Origin: SBAX01 sp964421865
GTDB taxonomy: Bacteria > Planctomycetota > Phycisphaerae > UBA1845
Direction: 5' to 3'
DNA length: 17,406 nt
Assembly (NCBI GenBank): GCA_964421865.1
Contig: CAYQZH010000055.1
Coordinates: 1 to 17,406 of the forward strand
Position numbers and translations under genes: made by a program. This document shows, piece by piece, positions 1 through 6,541 of the stretch. Below the pieces are notes generated by a model that searched no databases, was not told the origin of the DNA, and saw nothing but the letters and a program-made list of their open reading frames with translations. Positions within the stretch are counted from its first letter, which is position 1. Each line of letters opens with the position of its first letter.

Positions 1-369
1 CAGTCGCTGATCGGGATGTTCAGCAAGGTGCACGCCGTGGGCTTCCCGGCGACGCACCCGCAGCTTGCGGTGTTCGTGGCCCTCACCGACGGGCACGGTC
101 GGACGGAGTTGACCATCCGCATCGTGGACAGCAACGACGCCCGGCCGCCGATCGTGGAGGGCCGCGGCGGGGTGGACTTCAAGAACCCGCGGGCGATCGC
201 CAATCTGGCCTTGCAATTCCACGGGTTGACCTTCCCCGCGCCCGGCGAGTACCGCGTCCAACTGTGGTCCGGCAGCGAGTTGCTGCGGGAGGCACGCCTG
301 GAACTCGTGCAGATTCCTCCGCCCCGCCCCATTCAACCCCAGGCGGCACCTGAGGACGGAACGAAATAA
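1..369 (+). CDS. DUF6941-like protein, 3' part only
   Basis: The reading frame is open from the first base (it begins Q-S-L-I-G-M-F), so the gene starts outside the window and about 122 C-terminal residues are visible. The pattern GMFSKVHAVGFPATHPQLAVF, followed by an alternating hydrophobic stretch, an IVD segment and FPAPGEYRVQLW near the end, matches my memory of the small DUF6941 family common in planctomycetes, thought to be a compact all-beta domain. Its biochemical role is unknown. The Met at base 16 could be read as a start, but the upstream codons match the family (the I-G-x-F segment), so I treat that Met as internal. The tail is Pro/Gln-rich (IPPPRPIQPQ). It lies 128 bases upstream of tig on the same strand, with a GC-rich hairpin between them, so it is probably a separate transcription unit. 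Family assignment is moderate; partial status is clear. Confidence 0.72.
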   Translation, partial: QSLIGMFSKVHAVGFPATHPQLAVFVALTDGHGRTELTIRIVDSNDARPPIVEGRGGVDFKNPRAIANLALQFHGLTFPAPGEYRVQLWSGSELLREARLELVQIPPPRPIQPQAAPEDGTK

Positions 370-391
370 CACAGCGGGAATCACTTCGCGG

Positions 392-420
392 TTGCCTGGA
401 AAGGCATTCGCGGGTACTTT
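392..420 (+). promoter_or_regulatory. Possible sigma-70-type promoter for tig
   Basis: TTGCCT (392-397) and TACTTT (415-420) are separated by exactly 17 bases. The first keeps T, T, G and C of the -35 consensus; the second keeps T, A and the final T of the -10 consensus. The predicted start near base 427 would give a 5' leader of about 70 bases containing the hairpin at 449-463. This is a by-eye match in GC-rich DNA and could be chance. Confidence 0.35.
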
Positions 421-448
421 CACGCCAAGTCCGAGGTTCGGTGGCGCC

Positions 449-467
449 GCCGCCGAAGGCGGCTTTA
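449..467 (+). terminator. GC-rich hairpin upstream of tig (terminator or leader structure)
   Basis: GCCGCC (449-454), loop GAA, GGCGGC (458-463) form a perfect 6-bp stem followed by TTTA. The T tract is short for an efficient intrinsic terminator. It could end the DUF6941-like transcript, or act in the tig leader if the promoter at 392-420 is real. Its position also argues against the longer tig reading frame that opens at 441, because the stem would then lie inside coding sequence. Confidence 0.4.
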
Positions 468-484
468 GGCCGGTCCGTGAGTGT

Positions 485-490
485 AAGGAG
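485..490 (+). promoter_or_regulatory. Ribosome binding site that fixes the tig start
   Basis: AAGGAG at 485-490 stands 7 bases before the ATG at 498. This is the strongest Shine-Dalgarno in this part of the window, and it decides in favour of the ATG at 498 over an in-frame start 57 bases upstream at 441. Confidence 0.75.
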
Positions 491-497
491 CAGCTCG

Positions 498-2072
498 ATG
501 AGCGATGAGGATGTGGCTCTCGACCAGGAAGAGCAGGCGGCGTCGGAAACGCCGGAGGAGGAGCCTTCCGACGAGAAGAAGCTGATGGCTGAGCTGAAGG
601 GGGCCATCACCGTCCAGCGGGAGCCGGTCGGCGCCCTGCGGCTCAAACTCACGGTCAGTGTGCCGCGCGAAACGGTGGATCAGCGGATGGGCAAGGAGTT
701 CGCGGATCTGAAGCGCGACGCGATGATCCCCGGCTTCCGCAAGGGCCATGCGCCGCTACGGTTGGTCGAAAAGCGGTTCGGCTCGGACGTCGGGGAGCAG
801 CTCAAGGGGCAACTGATCGGCAGCGGCTACCTGGCCGCCGTCGAGAAGGAGAACCTCAAACCCCTTGGCGACCCTCTCGTCTGGGTCAAGCTGAAGGAAC
901 AACGGTTCGGCGAGAACCAAAAACCGAGGACCGTCGAGGTCGAGAAGCTGCTGCCATTCGACAAGGCCATCGATCATTTGCCGATGCCCAAGGAGGGGCC
1001 TTTCACGTTCGCGTGTGAGCTGGAGCTCAAGCCGGAGTTCGAGCTTCCGAAACTGGACAAGATTCCTGTCGAGCGCCCGGTCATCACGATTGACGACGAG
1101 GACGTCGAAGTGGAACTGGAACGCATGCGGATGCGGAGGGGTACGTTCCAGCCGGTCGAGGAAGGGGCGGTAGAGCTGGACGACCTCCTTTACGTGGCCA
1201 TGAAGTTTTCGGTCGGTGCGGAGTTGATCGAAAGCGAGGACAATTTCGATATTGCGGCCCGCGATCTGCGCATCAAGGGGATTCCGCTGGTCGGTCTGGG
1301 CGATGCGTTGGAAGGTCACAACGTCGGCGACGAGGTGACGTTCGAAGCAACCGTGCCCGACGACCACGACAACCTCGACCTGCGCGGGAAAGCGGCGAAG
1401 TTCGAGTTCACCATTCGCGAAATCAAACGGCTGGAGCTTCCGCCGATCGACGAGGATTTCCTCTCCGGCATGGGCTTTGAGAGCGAGGAGGACCTGCGGA
1501 GCACCGTGCGATCTCTCTTGGAGTCCGAACTGGATCGCACGGTCAAGCGAAAGATGTACGAGCAGGTGGGGCTGTACCTGCTCGAGCACACGAACCTGGA
1601 AATCCCCGAGGGCCTGTCGCAGCGGCAAACGGATCGCTCGGTGGGGCGGCGGATGATGGAGCTGTTGCAGTCCGGCGTGCCGCCGACGGAAATCGACCGA
1701 GCACGGGATGAGATGCGGGCCAAGGCCCACGACCAGGTGGTCCGCGACCTCAAACTCTACTTCATCCTCGAAAGGATCGCCGAGGATCGCGAGATCGACG
1801 TGAACGAGGAGCAGCTTAACGCGGCCATCTCCCAGATCGCCCGGCGGACGGGGAAGCGGTTCGATCGGGTGAGGGATGAACTGAGCAAGCGCGACGGTCT
1901 GACGACGTTGTATTTGCAACTGCGTGACGAGAAGGTATTGGCCGCGCTGGTAGCCGACGCCGAGGTGACCGAAGTCGAAGGTCCGAAAAAGAAAACGCGC
2001 AAGGCGTCAAAGAAGAAAACGACTGCGGCGCCGGCAGCGAAGAAGAAGACCGCCAAGGGGAAGAAGAGTTGA
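498..2072 (+). CDS. tig: Trigger factor, ribosome-associated chaperone
   Basis: Trigger factor docks near the ribosomal exit tunnel and shields nascent chains; family members carry an FKBP-like prolyl isomerase domain. The product is 524 residues, against 432 in E. coli. After an acidic N-terminal extension (about 1-36) comes the ribosome-binding domain with the signature loop GFRKGHAP at 79-86. Residues about 125-170 form a segment longer than in E. coli. The FKBP-like domain runs about 217-310 (EEGAVELDDLLYVAM through FEFTIREIKRLE). The helical C-terminal domain begins with the linker PPIDEDFLSGMGF and reaches about 490. The last 29 residues are a Lys/Ala/Thr tail with KKK clusters. The start at 498 has AAGGAG 7 bases upstream. 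It precedes two clpP genes, the usual tig-clpP arrangement, so it probably shares their transcript. Long antisense frames inside it are GC-driven shadows. Confidence 0.93.
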   Translation: MSDEDVALDQEEQAASETPEEEPSDEKKLMAELKGAITVQREPVGALRLKLTVSVPRETVDQRMGKEFADLKRDAMIPGFRKGHAPLRLVEKRFGSDVGEQLKGQLIGSGYLAAVEKENLKPLGDPLVWVKLKEQRFGENQKPRTVEVEKLLPFDKAIDHLPMPKEGPFTFACELELKPEFELPKLDKIPVERPVITIDDEDVEVELERMRMRRGTFQPVEEGAVELDDLLYVAMKFSVGAELIESEDNFDIAARDLRIKGIPLVGLGDALEGHNVGDEVTFEATVPDDHDNLDLRGKAAKFEFTIREIKRLELPPIDEDFLSGMGFESEEDLRSTVRSLLESELDRTVKRKMYEQVGLYLLEHTNLEIPEGLSQRQTDRSVGRRMMELLQSGVPPTEIDRARDEMRAKAHDQVVRDLKLYFILERIAEDREIDVNEEQLNAAISQIARRTGKRFDRVRDELSKRDGLTTLYLQLRDEKVLAALVADAEVTEVEGPKKKTRKASKKKTTAAPAAKKKTAKGKKS

Positions 2073-2076
2073 AAAG

Positions 2077-2114
2077 GTCGGGCCTTCCGGGCTTTTTGCC
2101 GACAACAACGTCGG
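2077..2114 (+). other. Competing inverted repeats in the tig-clpP1 gap
   Basis: Three short elements lie in the 97-base gap after tig: GTCGG (2077-2081), CCGAC (2099-2103) and GTCGG (2110-2114). The middle copy can pair with either flank, giving a large-loop hairpin or a tight hairpin with a 6-base loop (AACAAC). A run of five T (2093-2097) lies in the larger loop after a GGGCCTTCCGGGC stretch. It may be partial termination, processing or chance; five-base stems are weak evidence. Confidence 0.25.
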
Positions 2115-2169
2115 GGTAGGGGAACGCGACCGCCGTGGGATGGGGCGATTCCAAGCGAGGACAGTAGGG

Positions 2170-2781
2170 ATGCATGAAACCTTCGGCCCGCCGGGCACTT
2201 TGGGTCAATATCCTCCGTATCAACGCACCCGTGAGATGTCGATCACGGACATGCTGTTGGAGAACAGGATCATTTTTCTCGCCGGTCCGATCGTCGAGCG
2301 GACCGCGAGCATCGTGATCCAGCAACTCCTCTATCTTCAGTCCATCCGCCGCGACCAGGACGTGAACTTGTATATCAACTCGCCGGGGGGGCTGGTGGAT
2401 CAGACGCTGGCGATCTACGACACGATGCAATTCATGGGGTCGGAGGTGGCGACGTACTGCATCGGCCAGGCGGCGAGCGGCGCAGCGATCCTCCTCATGG
2501 CGGGCACGAAGGGGAAGCGATTCATCCTCCCCAACGCCAAGGTCATGCTCCATCAGCCGTACGGGGGCATCACGGGGCAGGCCGAGGATATCCGCATCCA
2601 GGCGGAGGAGGTCCTTCGTGATAAGGCCCGCCTGAACGCGATCATCGCCAAATGCACGGGGAAGTCGGTGGAGACAGTGGCCGAGGAGACGGAGCGCGAC
2701 CGGTACCTGACGGCCGAGGAAGCGCTGTCCTACGGGATCGTCGACGAAATCCTCACCGACGACCGAAGGAAAAAGAAATAG
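2170..2781 (+). CDS. clpP: ATP-dependent Clp protease proteolytic subunit, copy 1
   Basis: This is the serine peptidase subunit that forms tetradecameric barrels and degrades proteins fed by ClpX/ClpA-type unfoldases in the cytoplasm. From the ATG at 2170 it is 203 residues, the normal ClpP size. All three catalytic residues are present: Ser103 in GQAASGAA, His128 in VMLHQP and Asp177 in ETERDRYL. The substrate-binding strand reads YINSPGGLVDQ. The E. coli GQAASMGA motif is GQAASGAA here, a small change next to the nucleophile. The N-terminus (MHETFGPPG, Tyr/Pro-rich) differs from the usual ClpP propeptide. An in-frame ATG at 2140 would add 10 residues; I prefer 2170 because GAGG lies 9 bases before it, but either is possible. 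It ends 35 bases before the second clpP and is surely cotranscribed with it. No clpX is in the window. Confidence 0.93.
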   Translation: MHETFGPPGTLGQYPPYQRTREMSITDMLLENRIIFLAGPIVERTASIVIQQLLYLQSIRRDQDVNLYINSPGGLVDQTLAIYDTMQFMGSEVATYCIGQAASGAAILLMAGTKGKRFILPNAKVMLHQPYGGITGQAEDIRIQAEEVLRDKARLNAIIAKCTGKSVETVAEETERDRYLTAEEALSYGIVDEILTDDRRKKK

Positions 2782-2816
2782 GCACGATCAGGTTGCTGGG
2801 GAGATCGAGACCGGCT

Positions 2817-3428
2817 ATGGGCGTCATCAACCAACGAGTACCCTTCGTCATCGAGAGCACGGGCCGCGGCGAGCGGGAGATGGACATTTTCTCCCGCCTG
2901 CTCAAGGACCGCATCGTGTTCATCACCGGGGGGATCGACGACGAGGTCGCCAACCTGGTCGTCGCCGAGCTGTTGTTCCTGTCCAACGAAGACTCGAACG
3001 CGGACATCCACGTGTACATCAACAGCCCGGGCGGGTCGGTGTCGGCGGGGCTGGCGATCTACGATACCATGCAATACCTGCGCTGCGACGTGGCCACGTA
3101 CAACGTGGGTCTGGCGGCGAGCATGGCCGCCTTGATCCTCTGCGGTGGGGCGAAGGGCAAACGGTTCCTGCTGCCGAACTCGCGGACGCTGCTGCATCAG
3201 CCGCTTATCGGCGGGGTGATGCAGGGATCGGCGACGGACCTCTCCATCGAGGCCGAGGAGATCATCCGCCTCCGCAAGGCCTTGTACAACATCATCTCCG
3301 CCCGTAGCGGCAAGCGGATCGACCAGGTGGAGAAGGATTGCGACCGCAATAAGTGGCTCGACGCGCCGGAAACGGTCGCGTACGGGTTGGCCGACTCCAT
3401 CCTGGAGCGAATGGCCGCCGCGAAATAG
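2817..3428 (+). CDS. clpP2: ATP-dependent Clp protease proteolytic subunit, copy 2 (catalytic Asp replaced by Asn)
   Basis: This is a second ClpP-family subunit, also 203 residues and clearly distinct in sequence from its neighbour. It has the classical N-terminus (VPFVIESTGRGEREMDIFSR), the strand YINSPGGSVSAG, nucleophile Ser102 in GLAASMAA, and His127 in TLLHQP. Where E. coli has Asp171 in TERDRFL, this protein has Asn178 in CDRNKWL, so the third triad residue is changed. A ClpP with Asn at this position is known in Listeria (ClpP1), where it works in a mixed barrel with a normal ClpP. By analogy this subunit may need ClpP1 for full activity; that is inference. The start at 2817 gives the normal ClpP N-terminus, with GGGGAG 13 bases upstream; a longer open frame upstream overlaps the end of clpP1 and is rejected. 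Confidence 0.92.
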   Translation: MGVINQRVPFVIESTGRGEREMDIFSRLLKDRIVFITGGIDDEVANLVVAELLFLSNEDSNADIHVYINSPGGSVSAGLAIYDTMQYLRCDVATYNVGLAASMAALILCGGAKGKRFLLPNSRTLLHQPLIGGVMQGSATDLSIEAEEIIRLRKALYNIISARSGKRIDQVEKDCDRNKWLDAPETVAYGLADSILERMAAAK

Positions 3429-3468
3429 CACACCGACCCGTCCATCCCACGTCCTGCGTCGCCGCGCC

Positions 3469-3498
3469 TTGTCTCCAAGCACACCCTTCCAGTAAACT
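3469..3498 (+). promoter_or_regulatory. Possible promoter of glnS
   Basis: TTGTCT (3469-3474) and TAAACT (3493-3498) are 18 bases apart, each matching four of six consensus positions. A start near 3505 would give a leader of about 85 bases before the glnS ATG at 3590. It lies in the 161-base gap after clpP2, where a separate transcription unit is plausible. By-eye match only. Confidence 0.35.
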
Positions 3499-3589
3499 GC
3501 GCCTACGCCGTGCGCGGGAATACTCCGGCTTCCAGTCGTCTAGCGGGGCGGAGCTTCTCAACGCGCCGGCCCTGACGAACCAGACAAAC

Positions 3590-5392
3590 ATGACCCGACC
3601 GAACACTCATCGCGACCACGGCAGAGATAACGCCGAGATAGACCCCCCGGACGCGGGATCGACCGGGGCTTCGCGCTCGCTCGACTTCATTCGCGGCATC
3701 GTCACTGACGACCTAAAGACGAATAAATGGAACGGGCGCGTGCACACGCGCTTCCCGCCGGAGCCCAACGGCTATCTCCACATCGGCCACGCGAAGTCCA
3801 TCTGCCTCAACTTCGGGATCGCCAAGGAGTTCCGCGGTAAGTGCAACCTGCGCTTCGACGACACGAACCCCACCGCCGAAGAGGAGGAGTATGTCCAGTC
3901 CATCGAGCGCGACGTGAAATGGTTGGGATGGGACTGGGAGGATCGCCTTCTCTTCGCGTCGAACTACTTCCAGCAGATGTATGACTGGGCGGTGGAACTG
4001 ATCCGCAAGGGCAAGGCCTACGTCTGCGATTTGGACGCGGCGGAGACGAGTCGGTATCGGGGAACATTGACCAAGCCGGGAAAGGACAGTCCGTATCGCA
4101 ATCGCCCTATTGCCGGAAACCTGGAGCTGTTCGAGCGCATGCGCAAGGGTGAGTTTCCCGATGGGTCGAGAACATTGCGGGCCAAGATCGATATGGCCCA
4201 TGCGAACATGAACATGCGCGACCCGGTCATGTACCGCATTCTGCACGCGGTGCATCACAATACCGGCGACACATGGTGCATTTACCCTATGTATGACTGG
4301 GCGCATGGATTGGAGGACTCGATCGAGGGGATTACTCATTCCATCTGCACGCTGGAATTCGAGGACCACCGGCCCCTCTATGACTGGTTTATCGACTCGA
4401 TCAATGAAGGGCGCGGGCCAGGCAGTCCCTGGGGCGAACGCATTCACCACCCCCAGCAGATCGAATTCGCACGGCTCGAATTGACCTATGCGGTGATGAG
4501 CAAGCGAAAGCTGCTCGAATTGGTCAAGGGTGGATCTGTTCATGGTTGGGACGATCCGCGCATGCTGACGATCTCAGGCTTGCGGCGTCGCGGCGTTCCG
4601 CCGGAGGCGATTGGCGAGTTCTGCGAGCGCATCGGCGTCGCCAAGTTCAACAGTACGATCGACGTGCAGTTGTTGGAACATTGCATCCGCGACTATCTGA
4701 ATAAGAGAGCGCTGCGAGTCATGGCCGTCGTGCGACCCCTCAAAGTGGTCCTGGACAATTACCCAGACGGCCAAGTCGAACAGATGGACGCCGTCAACAA
4801 TCCGGAAGACCCTGCGTCGGGAACGCGTCAGGTTCCGTTTTCCAAAGTCCTGTATATTGAGCGTGACGATTTCCGTGAGGATCCCCCGAAGCAGTTCTTC
4901 CGTCTCGCTCCCGGCCGCGAAGTGCGACTGCGCTATGGGTATTTCATCACCTGCAAGAGCGTGGTCAAGGATCCCAAGACCGGCGAAGTGACGGAACTGC
5001 ACTGTACTTATGACCCCGCCACTCGCGGCGGCGATTCCCCCGACGGCCGCAAGGTCAAGGCCACGTTGCACTGGGTCTCCGCGGCTCACGCAATACAGGC
5101 CGAGGCCCGCCTCTATGATCACTTATTCACGAAGGAAAACCCGAGCGACACACCCGAGGGCGCGGACTGGAAAGCGAATCTCAACCCGAACTCCCTGGAG
5201 ACGGTGTACCCGGTTTACGTGGAGCCATCGGTCGTCTCGGCGACTTCCGGGGCCCGTTTCCAGTTCGAGCGAGTGGGGTATTTCTGCGTCGATCCCGACT
5301 CGACGCCGGGTAAACTCGTCTTCAACCGTACGGTGACGCTGAAGGACACCTGGGTGAAGATTGAGAAGAAAAGGGCGCAGAGCGCGTTTTGA
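3590..5392 (+). CDS. glnS: Glutaminyl-tRNA synthetase
   Basis: This cytoplasmic class I synthetase charges tRNA-Gln directly with glutamine using ATP. The product is 600 residues (E. coli 554). The N-terminal 30 residues are a polar extension. The catalytic core starts at SLDFIRGIV; the HIGH motif is at 64-67 (GYLHIGHAKSICLNFGIA), the FDDTNP loop at 89-94, and the KMSKS-like motif VMSKRKL at 302-308. GWDDPRM and SGLRRRG follow, and the C-terminal anticodon-binding beta-barrels run about 375-590, ending in VFNRTVTLKDTWVKIE. An insertion of about 11 residues (272-286, Gly/Pro-rich) precedes HPQQIEF compared with E. coli. The frame is open further upstream to 3353, overlapping clpP2, but that part has no family similarity. 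No good Shine-Dalgarno precedes 3590. Very close resemblance to the E. coli enzyme makes the GlnRS rather than GluRS call firm. Confidence 0.96.
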   Translation: MTRPNTHRDHGRDNAEIDPPDAGSTGASRSLDFIRGIVTDDLKTNKWNGRVHTRFPPEPNGYLHIGHAKSICLNFGIAKEFRGKCNLRFDDTNPTAEEEEYVQSIERDVKWLGWDWEDRLLFASNYFQQMYDWAVELIRKGKAYVCDLDAAETSRYRGTLTKPGKDSPYRNRPIAGNLELFERMRKGEFPDGSRTLRAKIDMAHANMNMRDPVMYRILHAVHHNTGDTWCIYPMYDWAHGLEDSIEGITHSICTLEFEDHRPLYDWFIDSINEGRGPGSPWGERIHHPQQIEFARLELTYAVMSKRKLLELVKGGSVHGWDDPRMLTISGLRRRGVPPEAIGEFCERIGVAKFNSTIDVQLLEHCIRDYLNKRALRVMAVVRPLKVVLDNYPDGQVEQMDAVNNPEDPASGTRQVPFSKVLYIERDDFREDPPKQFFRLAPGREVRLRYGYFITCKSVVKDPKTGEVTELHCTYDPATRGGDSPDGRKVKATLHWVSAAHAIQAEARLYDHLFTKENPSDTPEGADWKANLNPNSLETVYPVYVEPSVVSATSGARFQFERVGYFCVDPDSTPGKLVFNRTVTLKDTWVKIEKKRAQSAF

Positions 5393-5422
5393 GAAACCAC
5401 CATGTCGGCACAACAGAGTAAC

Positions 5423-5443
5423 GTGCATCAAGATGCACCTTTC
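5423..5443 (+). terminator. Hairpin between convergent glnS and metalloprotease genes
   Basis: GTGCATC (5423-5429), two bases, and GATGCAC (5432-5438) form a perfect 7-bp inverted repeat, followed on the + strand by CTTTC. It lies in the 66-base gap between two gene ends that face each other, where a terminator serving both strands would be expected. The T tract is short and the stem only moderately GC-rich, so efficiency is doubtful. Confidence 0.4.
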
Positions 5444-5458
5444 ACGCGGTGAGCCATT

Positions 5459-6277
5459 CTACTCGGTCAGCCCGCAGATGAAGGCGGGCGGGTCGATTCG
5501 GCGGCGGGAGCGGGCCGCGTCGTCCAGGCAGTTGGTTTCGTCGGAAAGGAATCGCTGGGGTCGGAGCATTTCGTCGACGGTGTGGCCGGCGAGCATCAGT
5601 TCGACAAAGAGGGCGTGCTGCGAGTCCGGGACGTCGGATCGGGGTACGTGGTTGAAGCCCAGGGTGTGGCCGATCTCGTGGGCGGTCACGTTGGCAAAGA
5701 TGGTCACCCACTCGTCGAAGGAATGGGGGCCGGGAAGTTTGAGTAGCTCTTCGCCGAAAACCAACGCACTGTTGTCGTGCTGGAGGTTGCAGGGGTCGTA
5801 CTCGCCTTCGCCGATCTGGCCGCCACCCGCCTGAGAAGGGGCCTGGACGAGGTAGACGCGGGTCACTTCGGCGCCGACGCCGCCTTTTTCGTCTTGGATC
5901 GCGATGCTGACGGACGGTATCCCGCAGAAAATGTGGACGACTTCGCCTCGGACGGCCTCTTGAAAGGCGTCGGCGTCGTCAGCAAGCGTCCCGCCGTCGG
6001 TGGTGGCGAACGATGCGAAGTCCAGCCCCGGGAAGTCGTCGCGGGGATAGAGCTTGCTCGCCCCGCCGGACCAGTCGAGGATCACCAGATCGGTCGCGGG
6101 CGATTCGCCGTCACACTCGGACACGAACAGGGCCTTGTTCGCGAGGGTGTCGCCGATGGTGTTTCCGCAGCCGCCGGCGAGGAGCACGCCGCCGAGTGCC
6201 ATCGTGACGACATACGCGCGAACGCTTCGACAAGAATATGCGGACCTGGCCAGCTTCCCACCTCCCCCGGGCGGCAC
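5459..6277 (-). CDS. Probable lipoprotein zinc metalloprotease (metzincin-type HEIGH motif)
   Basis: The 272-residue product has a basic N-region, a hydrophobic core (about 22-34) and a cysteine at 37 in LLAGGCGN, which reads as a lipoprotein signal, although Ala-Gly-Gly before Cys is a loose lipobox. The C-terminal half contains the extended zinc motif H200-E-I-G-H204-T-L-G207-F-N-H210 in the context FANVTAHEIGHTLGFNHV, as in metzincin/matrixin-like peptidases. A Met-turn is not certain; ELMLAG (226-231) is a candidate. Six cysteines after Cys37 (55, 118, 163, 250, 268 and the region around them) could form disulfides. The protein should therefore be an exported, membrane-anchored peptidase of unknown substrate. 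The frame opens with GTG at 6277, but GGAGGT (6265-6260) stands 6 bases before an in-frame CTG at 6253, which would give a more typical signal peptide. It is transcribed alone, convergent with glnS and divergent from oleA. Confidence 0.75.
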   Translation of the reverse strand: MPPGGGGKLARSAYSCRSVRAYVVTMALGGVLLAGGCGNTIGDTLANKALFVSECDGESPATDLVILDWSGGASKLYPRDDFPGLDFASFATTDGGTLADDADAFQEAVRGEVVHIFCGIPSVSIAIQDEKGGVGAEVTRVYLVQAPSQAGGGQIGEGEYDPCNLQHDNSALVFGEELLKLPGPHSFDEWVTIFANVTAHEIGHTLGFNHVPRSDVPDSQHALFVELMLAGHTVDEMLRPQRFLSDETNCLDDAARSRRRIDPPAFICGLTE

Positions 6278-6460
6278 GCCGGCGACCCTGTGCGGGCCGA
6301 CGACGATGGATGACCGCTACCAGGTTCTTGGCGGGTCGAGACGGGAAGTCAACACGGTCGCCTGATGAGGGTCACCCCTCGGCCCGCCCGTGGTCGAGCC
6401 GCCGAACTTATCGCACTCCCTCCGAAACGTTCAGGGCGATGGGGCACTTCATCGCGGGGT

Positions 6461-6490
6461 CTGTCGCATCATCATTGATCCACCTATAAT
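6461..6490 (+). promoter_or_regulatory. Promoter of the oleAB operon
   Basis: A perfect TATAAT lies at 6485-6490. Upstream, CTGTCG at 6461-6466 is a weak -35 match (T, G and C conserved) at 18-base spacing. The predicted start near 6497 leaves a leader of about 45 bases before the oleA ATG at 6542. The exact -10 consensus in GC-rich DNA, in the divergent intergenic region, makes this one of the better promoter calls here. Confidence 0.55.
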
Positions 6491-6541
6491 CGCGGCCCGA
6501 TAACCGTCGTGGGTCTTGATGATGGATCGAGGCGAGCGCAA

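Noticed and set aside
756..1919. Open frame of 387 codons on the minus strand inside tig
   Set aside because: It lies wholly antisense to a clear trigger factor, has no recognisable motif, and long antisense frames are expected in GC-rich coding DNA.
5402..5452. Sixteen-codon frame (MSAQQSNVHQDAPFTR) just after glnS
   Set aside because: No good ribosome site, very short, and it contains the inverted repeat that better explains the stretch as a terminator.
5777..6313. Open frame of 178 codons opposite the metalloprotease
   Set aside because: The minus-strand frame contains a signal peptide and the extended HEIGH zinc motif; the plus frame has no motif and no ribosome site.
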